Assembly: GCF_000208745.1 (NCBI RefSeq)
Contig: NC_030856.1
Location: forward strand, 3,692,915-3,756,914
Source: Theobroma cacao
Taxonomy: Eukaryota > Streptophyta > Magnoliopsida > Malvales > Malvaceae
DNA: 64,000 bases
Direction of reading: 5' to 3'
In this document: in pieces, positions 29,616 to 42,250 of the stretch
Numbering within the stretch: the first letter of the stretch is position 1
Layout of the letters: every line of letters begins with the position of its first letter
Position numbers and translations under genes: made by a program
The notes under the pieces: generated by a model
What the model was told of the DNA's origin: nothing
What the model saw: the letters and a program-made list of their open reading frames with translations, nothing else
Databases searched by the model: none

Positions 29616-32219
29616 TCACTCTTTCTTTTCCTCATCATTGTCCTCATCAACATTGGGATCCTCCGACATTGATGGAAAGCTGGCATTATCCATCCCTATG
29701 TGAAGTGCACAAGCATGAAACATTTGCTCCATTGCTCTTGTACAATTTGCTTGATGTGCCATTTAATGTTCTAGACGCTTCAATCTCTGAGGTATGGTAA
29801 GGTGTGTCAAGTGTGGTGGAGGTTTTAGTGTGGAGGATGAACTCCTATCAATAGTGAAGCCCAATCTATGAATAATGTTGAGATCCATGATAACTTTATT
29901 ACATAGAGTTATCATAAGGATTTTTTTTTAGCATGAATTGTACTTATTCTTTTAGTTTTCTGCCTAGTCCTTAGCCAATTTTCAAGCATTTTAGTAGAAG
30001 TTAACTTTTAAGGTGTCTAGAGTCATTTAGACAATTTGAGCTTCATTTGTTTTGTCAAAAATCCCCTCAATGTAACTTTTGATCATTTAACCTTTTTGAT
30101 TTTTGAAGGAATAAAGGCTGAAAGTGAGGACCTCAACAACTCTACACTAGGTGGCTTGAAGGAGGAAAACAGGGTAGCAGGAAGCTCAAGGTGGCAGCAA
30201 CAAAACTGTTCAGGCAGAGAATTTCTCATTGCAGCGAGAAACAGGGCATTAAGGTAGCAGGGCAGCAGGATTTTCGCTGCAGCGAGAATCCAATCTCGCT
30301 GCAGCGAAATTGAAGATGTATTTTAAGGCCAAGTTAGTAGTAGCTCGTTGTAGCAAGATTGGAGAACACGTCAGAAAGAAAAAAAGAATACTCTGGGCTC
30401 GAGATCCTAGGTCAAGGCTGAATGAAGAAGGGACTATAAATAAAATTTTTTGCACAGAAAAAGAGGCAGATTCAGGAGAGACACTTTGGGCAAGAAGAGG
30501 CTGAAGCAAAAAGGGGAAAGAGAAGAAGATTCAAGGGTTGGAGCTTGTAAAGCTGCAACAAAACATCTCTCTCTCTCTAGATTTGAATCTTTCTCACTCT
30601 ATCTCATTTTGTAAAACAATGCTCTTGTTTACTGTATTGTGTACTATTCTTTGTAAAATGTTGAGCTAAACTCATTAATCTAGGATTATGGTTAACTTTA
30701 TTATGTAGTTTGGATATTGTTTGGTTGGTTACCTAGTCTTAATGCAAATCTTGATGTTTACTCAAAGTTTAAATTGATTGTCCATTTAATTGATTGATCA
30801 CCGATTAAATGTGCTTAAGTATTTAGATGACACTTGAAGAAGTTAATCTAAATTAGACCTAGACTTGAGTAAGGTGTGTTCAAAACACTTAAAAATGAAT
30901 TTTAGTGCTTTGATGTGCAGTTAGGGTAGAAATACAACTAATTGCCACACTTAGTTAATTTGGAATTCTTTAGCTTAAAGAGCTTAAATTATTTGTCTCT
31001 TATAGACATATAGGGATGCAAATAGATTAAGCAAGTGTGTAATACCTCGACGGAGGATTACACATAACTTAAGATCCTAAACTAATATCAAATTCCATTG
31101 AGATTAAGTAACTAACTAAGCCCAATTCCAAATGAAGTATTAGAGGACACCATAATCCTAGAATATTATACCATTGATTCCATTTCAATTTATCAATTGC
31201 ATCACTTAGAGTAGACTTAGTTAATTAGATTACATTTTTTTAATCATAGTTCAAAATTTGTTGCTTGGATAAGGTTAGTTTGTGTTAATTTTGGTAGTTA
31301 GCATCAAATATTAGATCAACTCCTTAAGGATCGACAACTCACTCATCACTTACTACTTGTTGTGACCGTGTACACTTGCACAAAATCTTTGTTTGCAATT
31401 TGCATTAAATTTGAGCATATTCATAGTACATAAGCAAAAGAGATAGATTTTTATAAAAAGTCAATAATCCAATGGTGCCCTTAGGTGCAGAAGTTCTTCT
31501 TCACTTGACCACTGCACTCTTGCTTGCTTGCATAGTGCTATGATGAGTGATAGGTACCAAATGTCATCCCTAGCTGAAATGGCACAGTGAACAATGCTAT
31601 TGAAAATTTGCTTGCCAACATTAATGGATTTACCTGTGAACATGGCATAGAGTAGGATTGCTCTATCCTTAGTGACATCACTCAAGTCTTTAATCGGAAA
31701 CATCTTAGCTGTGAGGATGTGGTACCAAATCTTGAAGAACTTGTCCAATGCGTTAGCCTTGAATGAAACCGAGATCCCCTTGGATATTTTCCATTGTGTG
31801 CCAAGGTCGTAGAGGAAGGTGATGACTTCATCAAGATTGACATTGCCATCCGTATAATGGGCATACTCATCATTTTCAATCTTTGGTATATTAGAAAATT
31901 GGTTAATGGTGAAGCTATCAAAAGGTACTTTCTTACCCCTACAAAATGTAACTCTATTTTCATGCTCATATGCATTAGTATAAAACTTTCTAACAACTGG
32001 CATCACTGCTGCTTCCAGATGAGCACTAAAATTTTTCCAATGTCTCGCTATGATTACACTCAAACTATCTCCATATCGAACATTGGGTAAATCAAAACCT
32101 CTCTCAAGTACTGATGATTTTTTATTTAATGACTGAATATGACGTGTAAATGCCTCAATTGACACAAATTTGGACCTATCATATCCATTGTCACTAGTTC
32201 TAGCTCTTTTAGTTGCCAT
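29616..32219 (-). pseudogene. Athila-type ORF (putative plant transposon protein), interrupted
   Basis: The first 251 codons (32219 to 31467) encode MATKRARTSDNGYDRSKF, then motifs such as VVRKFYTNAYEH and FCRGKKVPFDSFTIN. These are typical of the putative plant transposon domain found in Athila-like elements. The frame ends at a stop created by the nested solo LTR. Skipping that LTR and one copy of the ATCCA duplication, the frame continues from 29882 to a stop at 29616-29618, with one in-frame TAA at 29763-29765. The continuation ends in an acidic tail (DEDNDEEKKE) like that of the second copy. The protein's job is unknown. It is not capsid, protease or polymerase by any motif I can see. 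Confidence 0.7.
29888..31466 (+). mobile_element. solo LTR, 1.6 kb, nested (copy A)
   Basis: It begins TGATAACTTTATT and ends AAGTCAATA (CA decayed to TA), with perfect 5-bp target duplications ATCCA at 29883-29887 and 31467-31471. It lies inside the Athila-like ORF. A TATA box (TATAAATAAA near 30435) fits transcription on the + strand. It matches copy B at 50308 over its whole length. It contains two perfect TCGCTGCAGCGA palindromes at 30274-30285 and 30296-30307. Confidence 0.88.
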
Positions 32220-32860
32220 AATTCAAAACACCCAATTAACTCCAAATAACTCCTAAATAAGTTTGACTTATTCAATTCTCTTCAAAATCTAAACTTTCAA
32301 CAAGAATATTACCTATAATCACCAAATTAACAGAAATCTCTTGAATTTGCAGAAAATTGGTACTACTCACTTTGACCAACTAATCCAATTCTCACAATCC
32401 ACCACAAAATTTCGCAAAACTTCAAGCACAATTCCAATAATATCAATAATATGCAAAGCCCATCAATAATAAGCAACCAAAATCTTCTACACTAACCACT
32501 TTCCATAAGAGGAAGAATTCTAAGAATTTGATACTTGCAAATAATTGAGATTTTTGATGGAAGAATTTGGTGAAGCTTCTTGAATCTTGTGTTTTGGAGT
32601 GAAAACTTGAAGGATTTCAAGAATTTTTGGGTGGGGTATTGGAGATTTGAGAGTGTGAATGAGAGAAAATTGAGAGAAAATTTGAGAGTTTGAGTTTGGG
32701 AGAGAGGGAAAAGAGAAAAGATTTAAAAAGAAGGGGCTCGACCTAGCGTCGTAGCACTGGAAGCTCAACACGATGGCGCTGAAGCTACTGCTTCTTTTTT
32801 TAATACCATTGCACCGTTGCAGCACTAGGGACCAGCACTGTTGTTTTGTTTTGTTTTGTA

Positions 32861-33253
32861 TTGTATGTTCTGTTGTTCCAAAAAAGTCTTTTTATAGGCT
32901 TAGATGTCTATTCTCAATAGACACAGTTTTTATCTATTTCAAACAATCATGTCCGTTGGTTTTTTTTTTTTTCAATAAATATGACTTTTCTTTTCATTTC
33001 ATTTTTCAACAGACACAATTTTTTCACTATGAGATTGTGACCCATATTTATTTATTTAAAAATTTTCAATATACAAAATTATACACTATCTTTAATCCTA
33101 AAACTATTAGACGTATAAAAAATTTTGGGCTGTAGATTTCCATTGACCACTTGTCCTATGTCCGTTTTTAGAGTAAAGGGTAAGAAACTAGACTCATTGA
33201 ATTTGGAAAGCAAGTCTCTCAAGTGGGTCAGGCTTGGATTTTTCCTACCCTTT
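32861..33253. other. AT-rich stretch, probable small transposon remnant
   Basis: No gene is seen. Phrases such as CAATAGACACAG and a TTGG-T-run-CAATAAATATGAC recall those near 7260-7340, in the same order. Termini could not be defined. Confidence 0.4.
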
Positions 33254-33718
33254 TAGGATGGCAGGTCTAACAGTATTTAGCAACACTAAAACCCTATTAA
33301 AGAAAATTTTGTTTAGCGAAAGTTGATAGAAAGAACATGGAAGAATTGTGGGGAAAATTTGTTTACACCAAAGAAAATACAGAGAGTAAGAAAGACTTGC
33401 AAAGCTTTGGGACCAAAAGGTCCACTTCATTAATTGTCTTTTTATATACATCATGAGTTAATAATTTTTGAATAATAATCACAGGTGGGTAAAAGATTCA
33501 CATAGCTAACCACCTTTTTTCTGTACTTCAAGTTTTTCACAATGTCCAAGAAACAACGTCATTACAAAGTAAAAAGGGAAGTTTTAATCGCACATTAATC
33601 CAAACTTTGGCATGTTTACTTAAGCCGGTGGCCATTCCCCATGCAACCACTCCTTTTAGAGCTATATTCATCTAAGTAAATTTCATTTTCCAACAATATT
33701 CACCAAAGGTAGTTTCAC
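33254..33718. repeat. direct copy of 37746-38248
   Basis: Both blocks start around GTCTAACAGTATTTAGCAAC and end near CCAACAATAT(C/T)CACC. In the right copy this sequence lies upstream of the kinase gene at 34130-37545. In the left copy no gene is attached, so this is probably the upstream remnant of a deleted kinase copy. The adjoining 33720-33870 matches 23045-23200, again kinase upstream sequence. Confidence 0.8.
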
Positions 33719-34129
33719 TTCACGACAAAACCGAGAAGTTCTGTGCTCTGATAGTGAAAAGTTGAAGCTGAGAAGAATTTTTCCGGATAATGGAGGTGGA
33801 AGATGACAAAGAAAATCTTGAATGTTTCTAATTTCTACAGCTCCTTACTATAGTTCCAATTTTTTCATGTCCCTGGTGATTATGCAAATTTGTAATACAC
33901 CACGATCAGCATCAAGTGTTTGAAGGATGATTATACAAATTTCAAGATCTTCCTGCTGCATTAATTTTACTTCAGCATATCCTCAGGGGTCCCATTTCAT
34001 GCAAATTACTGAGGCAAGTCTTTATTTATTAGACACACGGCTAATCGATCATTTGCCTTGGATTAAACATCAGACAAGTATGAATGGGCTAAGCTGTCCC
34101 TACGTCCATTTGTCAAGTGACAAATTGAA

Positions 34130-37100
34130 CTACCGTGCCTTTAACAGGGTAATGGTGCACTCATTTGCAGAAGATGATTTACTGTTGCTTGATGAAGACT
34201 CAGCTTCAGGCAGATTCCTCCCTGTGAAAAACCCTGGCTGCTTTGGTTGAGGCAATGCACTTTCACTGCTTAGCATTAGAATTACAGAAGACATGTTTGG
34301 TCTATCTTCTGGTCGTTGCTGCACGCACAGCAGTCCCACATGAATGCATCGCTGCACTTCAGATGGCAAGCAAAAGTCCCTAAGAGCATCATCAATCAGT
34401 TCCATTGGCCTCCTTTCTGTCCATAATCTCCATGCCTGAAATTTCAGAAATTCAGAATCATGATTTTTGCCCTGGAAATTCAACATGGTTAACGATCTTA
34501 ACATTTAACCTTACATGTCCGAGAAGATTATGATCATGATCTGGGTGGAAAAATCCCCTGTTCTTCTTTCCACTTACTATCTCAAGGACAAGAACCCCAA
34601 AGCTAAAGACATCAGATTTCATTGAGAAAACCCCATCAATGGCATACTCGGGAGACATATAACCACTGCAAGTACGTTGAGAAAACAATTTAATAGCAAC
34701 ATAAAGGATAGCCATAAAGAAAGATTTGATTTACTTTGTACTTACTATGTTCCGACCACTTTATTTGTGTTGGCCTCAGTTTGCTCTCCCCAAAATGTTT
34801 TAGCTAAGCCAAAATCTGAAATTTTTGGGTTCATTGCGTTATCCAGTAAAATGTTGCCGGACTTGAGATCTCTGTGGATTATTCTAAGTCTAGAGTCTTG
34901 ATGAAGATAAAGAAGTCCTCGAGCAATTCCACCAATAATATTCACTCGTTTACTCCAGTCTAGTAGTTTGCTTCTTGTTTGATCTGATTCAGTTCCCAAT
35001 GTCAGCCAAACCACTAATAGAATCCTTAAAGAGAAGGTATCAGAAAAAAAAGATTATGAAACATGAAAGGAATAGCGAGACCAAACCAAAAATAAAGTAG
35101 TCCAAACTTTTGTTGGCCATGTATTCATAGATTAACAATTTTTCCTCTCCTTGAATGCAACAGCCGAGAAGCTTTACAAGATTGCGGTGCTGAAGTTTGG
35201 CAATCAAAATAACTTCATTTTTGAATTCTTTCAGCCCTTGTCCAGAATCCTTTGATAGTCTCTTTACTGCTATGTGTTGCCCCTCTGCCAATGTACTCTT
35301 AACCATAACAAATAAATGTTTTACTTATAACAAATATACATGCTGCAGTACTTGAATGAAGCCCCGGTAGCATATTATTGCTTTACCTTGTAAACTGATC
35401 CAAATCCACCTCTTCCCAGCAAGTTCTCAATAGAAAAGTTATTTGTGGCATTTGCTATGGTCCCAAAATTAAATAATGGCAATTCCATCTCTTCGTTCTC
35501 CCTTTCATCACAATCCATTGCGCGATTCTTTCTTGTCAATCCTGAAACGATGCATAATGCATCGGCATTAGTAAAAGCACCTTATGTTTATAGTTAAGTC
35601 AGGCGTTGTGGGGAAGGGATTCAAACTCAAGACATCCATCATTTTTAAGGCAATTTCACAGCAACATTAGTAAAAATCATTTCAAAAAAAGAAAAAAAAT
35701 AGGGGCTGGTTATGAGGACTAACAGCAGACATTTTAATCCGACAATTTATGCCAGATAAGCAGCCTTTGCTTAAGTTTCAACAAAAGTAATCAGGTTTAT
35801 TTACCTTTCTTATTACGTTTCCTCCACCGGATACACAAGACAGCTGGTATCAGCATTCCCATTCCTATTATGACAGAGCCGATTATAATTGCTACTCGCT
35901 TTTTCTCCCATGATTGCCGTTTTTGGTCGATATTAGCTGAAAGATTCGAGATGAAGTCAGAGATGTGGATTTTCAGTTTTTTTCCAAGTTTGTTAGAATA
36001 AAAAATTTCTGCAAAAGGCAAACTGATCATGTCCATAGTTCCAAAATTTTTCTTCCTTTCTTTCCTTCGCTGCCATCCAAAGATTGTCCTAAGCTTACCA
36101 TAGTTCAAGAGCAAAGTACCTGAAAAATGTTCTCTACTTTCTACTCCAATTGATTCTTACCTCTAAATCCTACTTCCTCTAGACTAAATCCCTCAGGATA
36201 TAATTGCATGAATAAATATTGGAAAAAAAAAAGATTTAAACACGATCCAAGTGAAAAAAAGAGGACAAGTACCTATTTCTGAAGCAGCAAGTCGAATATA
36301 AAGGTCTTGCCCATCATGCCCCATATCATCTCTCATGTCCAACAGATCACCAAACCACAGCAGGCATCCGCTTCCCCCCTCTCTGATATCTGAATTTGTA
36401 TATGCAGTGCAAGAGCAATCACTCAAACATAACTGCCTACATTCTTTGATATTCATGGTCATGTTAACCTTGGAATGGGACGTGTCTGGCAATTTCAAAC
36501 CCGTGCGCTTGTGAAAGCTATCTCCATTGTTACAAACCAATGGAGTTCTTCTAACACACCCATCATACCAAACTCTTGAATTCCACTTTCCTACAAATTT
36601 GGGCGTGAACCCTTCCAAGCATGAACACACTGCTGGAGACTTATTTTCATTGCAGGTGGCATATGTTCCACAAAGGGCATAGTTCTCACACTGATCAAGA
36701 TATGACGTTGATAGATACTCCCAATCACGTTGTTGATCACTCCAGAAAAGGAACTGAGCAAAGCCTAATGGGCTTAGCATGTACCTAGTAACTACTGAAC
36801 TGTTGGGCTCAGTAGTATAATAAACTTCATTCTCATTGAACTTAAATTCATGCTTGAAAAATATTACATTCGGTCTCATCGCTGTAAAGCGAAGACCATT
36901 CCATGATCCTGCTCTGTATACTATTTTAGATCCCTTCTCAATTTCTAGTTGTGGATATCCACTGATATTTATACGTAAAAAGTATTGGCCTGGAGCAGGA
37001 TCATCTGTACTTTTCCAGGATGACAGAAACCACTCAAAACCTGTGACTAAGTTCTTCCCGATTTTCATTCCTGGAAGAAACGTATCAGAAGGATAATCAA

Positions 37101-37545
37101 AACTCTCCCATAGATTGTCTTCAGCTGGGTTGTTGTCTTTTCCATTTTTTACTACAAGATTTCCTGAGTTGAGAAGATGAGCAACGGGCTCTTGTGCAGC
37201 TTCGGATGTATTAGATGACCAAACAGTGCTATTTGTGCTATTCAGAAGCGAAAGAATTCCATGGTTGGAGAAAAGTAAGACTCCTTTATTATCAGAAATT
37301 GGAGTTTCTCTGTTTGCCACCCATACAACGGTTCGACTAGATACTTTCTTGTACCATATTCCTAAAAATCGACTTGTGGAACTTACTGTAGGGCCGAAAA
37401 ATCCCAGTTCAAAGCTCCCATCAGCTGAAACAAGAGTTTCACCATCTTTAATGGATTGACTTGGAGAGAGAGTATCTACTGCAGTAGCAGTCCTTAAGAT
37501 GAAGAAAACAAATAAATATACAAGAAAGAATGAAATCGTCTCCAT
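34130..37545 (-). CDS. G-type lectin S-receptor-like Ser/Thr kinase, probably intact
   Basis: Exons in transcription order: 37545-36273, 35936-35805, 35541-35387, 35297-35087, 34983-34746, 34665-34515, 34435-34130. The joined frame has 822 codons with no stop inside (821 residues). Domain order is as in the gene at 19162: signal peptide ([20 protein letters not shown]), B-lectin, S-locus glycoprotein, PAN, membrane span, and a kinase with lysine near 532, HRD near 627-629 and DFG near 647. One oddity: at the start of exon 4 the acceptor region reads GGTTAAG/AGTACATTG where the paralogues have GGTCTTAAG/GGTACATTG or GGTCTTCAG/GGTACATTG. Two pyrimidines are lost and the conserved glycine after VYK becomes serine. 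A second AG two bases on could be used instead and would shift the frame. Compared with the copy at 38829, about 0.5 kb is missing from its 3' flank. Confidence 0.85.
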
Positions 37546-37745
37546 TGATTATCTCATGTTGCACTTCTTTCTTCAAATATGAATGGTTTGGAAAATTTAG
37601 GACATTACTGAGACCAACCCGAAATGATGAAACAGATGCTCCTAGAAAATGGTAGGTCTACTGACAATTTTCTATTAAATGCAGATGTTGTAGGTTTGTT
37701 TCTCATTAATTCTCTGGCGTTGCTCAAATAACGATTGACAAAGAA

Positions 37746-38248
37746 AGGATGACGGGTCTAACAGTATTTAGCAACACTAAAAACCTGTTAAAGAAAAATT
37801 TGTTTAGCGAATGTTGATAGAAAGAGCATGGAAGAATTGTGGGGAAAATTTGTTTACACGAAAGAAAATAGAGAGAGCAAGAAAGTCTTGCAAAGCTGTG
37901 GGACCAAACGGTCCCCTCCATTAATTGTCTTTTGATATACATCATGAGTTAATAACTTTTAAATAATAATCAAAGGTGGGTAAGAGATTCACGTAACTAA
38001 CCACCTTCTTCTATACTTCAAGGTTTTGTAACTAACCACCTTTTTCTATACGTCAAGGTTTTCACAATGTTCAAGAAAAAACATCATTACAAAGTAAAAC
38101 GAGAAGTTTTAATCACACATTAATCCAAACTTTTTCATGTTTATTTGAGCCGGTGGCAATTCCCCATGCAACCGTCTACTCCTTTTAGAGCTATATTCAC
38201 CTAAGTTAATTTCATTTTCCAACAATATCCACCTAAGGTAGTTTCATT
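37746..38248. repeat. kinase upstream block duplicated at 33254
   Basis: This lies between the gene at 34130-37545 and the next kinase copy. It is the right-hand partner of 33254-33718. Within it a 25-35 bp stretch (AACTAACCACCTT...TATAC.TCAAGGTTTT) is repeated in tandem near 37995-38060. Confidence 0.75.
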
Positions 38249-38828
38249 TGCCTCGGATTAAACATCAGACAAGTATGAATGGGCTAAGCCAATTGCCTAT
38301 TTGGGCCATTTAAGCATTCACACTGAATTTAATGAAACCTGAGGTGAATTTGGGCCTACTCTACAATTTCGAGTGACTTCAGTATATGTCTAAACAATGA
38401 AAATATGAAACTTTGTAAAATTCATGGGGTGATGCTGACACTAACCATTCGAACGCTGATATTCTTTTAATAGTAATCTAATTCTGATACTAGTAATTGT
38501 GTTTTGATAAGATTTTTTAAAAAATCAATGAAAATTAGACAACTTTAATTAAAAATTAAATAAGTATTATTAATCTGATAAATCAATATGAGTATTTGGA
38601 TTAATCACTTCGGGTTAATCACTTTTAATATTTTTGGGGCTCAGAGAGAAGAAAGATATTGCTCAAGCATCCTGAAGGTAATTAAATACAAAATGTGATG
38701 CATGCATATCTTAGCTCATCACTGTGAAAATGGAGTATCATCTCATCCATTCTTGTTTTCTTCCTGATCAGGTCTTACACGAAAAGCCGAAGCTACCCCT
38801 ACGTCCATTTGTCAAGTGACAAATTCAA

Positions 38829-41800
38829 CTACCGTGCCTTTAACAGGGTAATGGTGCACTCATTTGCAGAAGATGATTTACTGTTGCTTGATGAAGACTC
38901 AGCTTAAGGCAGATTCCTCCCTGTGAAAAACCCTGGCTGCTTTGGTTGTGGCAATGCACTTTCACTGCCTAGCATTAGAATTACAGAAGACATGTTTGGT
39001 CTATCTTCTGGTCGTTGCTGCACGCACAGCAGTCCCACATGAATGCATCGCTGCACTTCAGATGGCAAGCAAAAGTTCCTAAGAGCATCATCAATCAGTT
39101 CCATTGGCCTGCTTTCTGTTCATAGTTTCCATGCCTGAAATGTCAGAAATTCAGAATCATTATTTCTGCCTTGGAAATTCAACATGGTTAACAATCTCAA
39201 CATTTAACCTTACATGTCCGAGAAGATTATGATCATGATCTGGGTGGGAAAATCCCCTGTTCTTCTTTCCACTTACTATCTCAAGGACAAGAACCCCAAA
39301 TCCAAAGACATCAGATTTCATTGAGAAAACCCCATCAATGGCATACTCGGGAGACATATAACCACTGCAAATATGTTGTGAAAACAATTTAATAGCAACA
39401 TAAAGGATAGCCATAAAGAAAGATTTGATTTACTTTGTACTTACTATGTTCCGACCAGTCTATTTGTTTTGGCCTCAGTTTGCTCTCCCCAAAATGTTTT
39501 AGCTAAGCCAAAATCAGAAATTTTTGGGTTCATTGCATTATCCAGTAAAATGTTGCTAGACTTGAGATCTCTGTGGATTATTCTAAGTCTAGAGTCTTGA
39601 TGAAGATAAAGAAGTCCACGAGCAATTCCACCAATAATATTCACTCGTTTACTCCAGTCTAGTAGTTTGCTTCTTGTTTGATCTGATTCAGTTCCCCATG
39701 TTAGCCAAACCACTAATAGAATCCGTAAAGAGAAGGTATCAGAGAAGTAAGATTCTGAAACATGAAAGGAATAGTGAAGGACCAAACCAAAAATAAAGTA
39801 GTCCAAACTTTTGTTGGCCATGTATTCATAGATTAACAATTTTTCATCTCCTTGAATGCAACAGCCGAGAAGCTTTACAAGATTGCGGTGCTGAAGTTTG
39901 GCTATCAAAATAACTTCATTTTTGAATTCTTTCAGCCCTTGTCCAGAATTCTTTGATAGTCTCTTTACTGCTATGTGTTGCCCCTCTGCCAATGTACCCT
40001 TAAGACCATAACAAATAAATATTTTACTTATAAGAAATATAGACGCTACAGAACTTGAATGAAGCTCCGGTAGCATATTGTTGCTTTACCTTGTATACAG
40101 ATCCAAATCCACCTCTGCCCAGCAAGTTCTCAATAGAAAAGTTATTTGTGGCATTTGCTATGGTCCCAAAATTAAATAATGGCAATTCCAACTCTTCATT
40201 CTCCCTTTCATCACAATCCATTGAGTGATTCTTTCTTGTCAATCCTGAAACGATGCACAATGTATTGGCATTAGTAAAAGCACCTTATGTTTAAGGCAAT
40301 TCTTCAGCAACGTTAGGAAAAATCATTTCAAAAAAAATAGGGGCTGGTTATGAGGACAAACAGCGGACATCTTAATCCGATAATTTATGCCAGATAAGCG
40401 GCCTTTGCTTAAGTTTCAACATAAGTGATCAAGTTTATTTACCTTTCTTATTACGTTTCCTCCACCGGATACACAAGACAGGTAGCATCAGCATTCCCAT
40501 TCCTATTATGACAGAGCCGACTATAATTGCTACGCGCTTTTTCTTCCATGATTGCCTTTTTTGTACGATATTAGCTGAAAGATTCGAGATAAAGTAGATG
40601 TGGATTTTCAGTTTTTTTTCCAAGTTTGTTAGAATAAATAATTCTACAAAAGGCAAACAGATCATGTCCATAGTTCCAAAATTTTCTTCTTTCCTTCGCT
40701 GCCATCCAAAGATTGTCCTGAGCTTACCATAGTTGGAGAGCAAAATACCTGAGAAATGTTTTCTAGACTAAATCCTACTTCCTCTAGACTAAATCCCTCA
40801 GAATATAATTGCATGAATAAATATTGAAAAGAAAAAAGATTTCAACATGATCCACAGTGAAAAGAAGAGGACAAGTACCTATTTCAGAAGCAGCAAGTCG
40901 AATATAAAGGTCTTGCCCATCCTGCCCCATATCATCTCCATGTCCGACAAATCACCAAACCACAGCAGGCATCCGCTTCCCCCCTTTCTGATATCTGAAT
41001 TTGTATATGCAGTGCAAGAGCAATCACTCAAACATAACTGCCTGCATTCTTTGATGTTCATGGTCGTGTTAACCTTGGAATGGGACGTGTCTGGCAATTT
41101 CAAACCCGTGCGCTTGAGAAAGCTATCTCCATTGTTACAAACCAATGGAGTTCTTCTAACACACCCATCATACCAAATTCCTGAATTCCACTTTCCTACG
41201 AATTTGGGCGTGAACCCTTCCAAGCATGAACACACAGCTGGAGAGTCATTTCCATTGCAGGCAGCATATGTTCCACAAAGGGCATAGTTCTCACACTGAT
41301 CAAGATTTGACGTTGATAAAGACTCCCAATCACGTTGTTTATCACTCCATAAAAGGATCTGACCAAAGCCTGACGGGTTCAGCATGATCCTAATAACTAC
41401 TGAATTGTTTTTGACCTCAGTAGTATAATAGACTTCATTCTCATTCAACTCAAATTCAAGTTTGAAAGAAAATATTGCATTCGGTCTCATCCCTATAAAG
41501 CGAAGACCATTCCATGATCCTGTTCTGTACGCTATTTTAGATCCCTTCTCAATTACTAGTTGTGGATATCCACTGATATTTATACGTACAAAGTATTGGC
41601 CTGGAGCAGGATCATCTGTACTTTTCCAGGATGACAGAAACCACTCAAAACCTGTCACTAAGTTCTTCCCAATTTTCATTCCTGAAAGCAAAGTATCACA
41701 AGGATAATCAAAACTCTGCCATAGATTGTCAGCTGGGTTGCTGTCTTTTCCATCTTTTACTACAAGATTTCCTGAGTTGAGAAGATGAGCAACGGGTTCT

Positions 41801-42151
41801 TGTGCAGTTTTTGATGTATTAGATGACCAAACAGTGCTATTTGTGCTATTCAGAAGCGAAAGACTTCCATGGTTGGACAAAAGTAAGACTCCTTTATCAT
41901 CAGAAATTGGAGTTTCTCTATTTGCCACCCATACAACCGTTCGCTTAGATACTTTCTTGTACCATATTCCTAAAAATCGACTTGTGGAACTTACTGTAGG
42001 GCTGAAAAATCCCAGTTCAAAGCTCCCATCAGCTGAAACTAGAGTTTCACCATCTTTAATGGATTGACTTGGAGAGAGTATCTACTGCAGTAGCAGTCCT
42101 TAAGATGAAGAAAACAAATAAATGTACGAGAAAGAATGAGATCGTCTCCAT
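38829..42151 (-). pseudogene. G-type lectin S-receptor-like kinase, pseudogene
   Basis: The exon pattern is the same as in the two - strand neighbours: 42151-40879, 40574-40443, 40244-40090, 39998-39788, 39682-39445, 39364-39214, 39134-38829. Four lesions are clear against the paralogues. Two bases are lost near 42075-42078 (GAGAGAG instead of GAGAGAGAG), so translation from METIS ends a few codons after the signal peptide. One base is lost near 40937 in the PAN domain. TGG is changed to TGA at 39120-39122 in the kinase C-lobe. GAA is changed to TAA just after GFFTGRNLP near 38904-38906. Kinase exons 3-6 look undamaged ([11 protein letters not shown]). Intron 4 (105 bp) has no stop and keeps the frame, unlike in the gene at 19162. 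Confidence 0.9.
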
Positions 42152-42250
42152 TGATTATCTCATGTTGCACTTCTTTCTTCAAGTATGAATGAATGTTTTG
42201 AAAAATTTAGGATACTACTGAGACCAACCAGAAATGATGAAACAGCTGCT

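Larger units (their letters stand above)
28140..32860 (-). mobile_element. Athila-like non-autonomous retroelement body
   Basis: This is read on the - strand: a leader (about 32860-32220), one ORF (32219 to 29616, interrupted), a noncoding stretch with purine runs, and the 3' LTR at 28139. No gag-pol similarity was found. A 5' LTR is not visible; right of 32860 the sequence becomes an unrelated AT-rich repeat. The leader contains a GCGTCGTAGCACTGG-type stretch that resembles the leader of the second copy near 43860-43970. A 1579-bp solo LTR (29888-31466) is nested inside. Confidence 0.7.

Noticed and set aside
30036..30257. 73-codon + strand frame and its antisense partner
   Set aside because: They lie inside solo LTR copy A and are not conserved as a frame in copy B.
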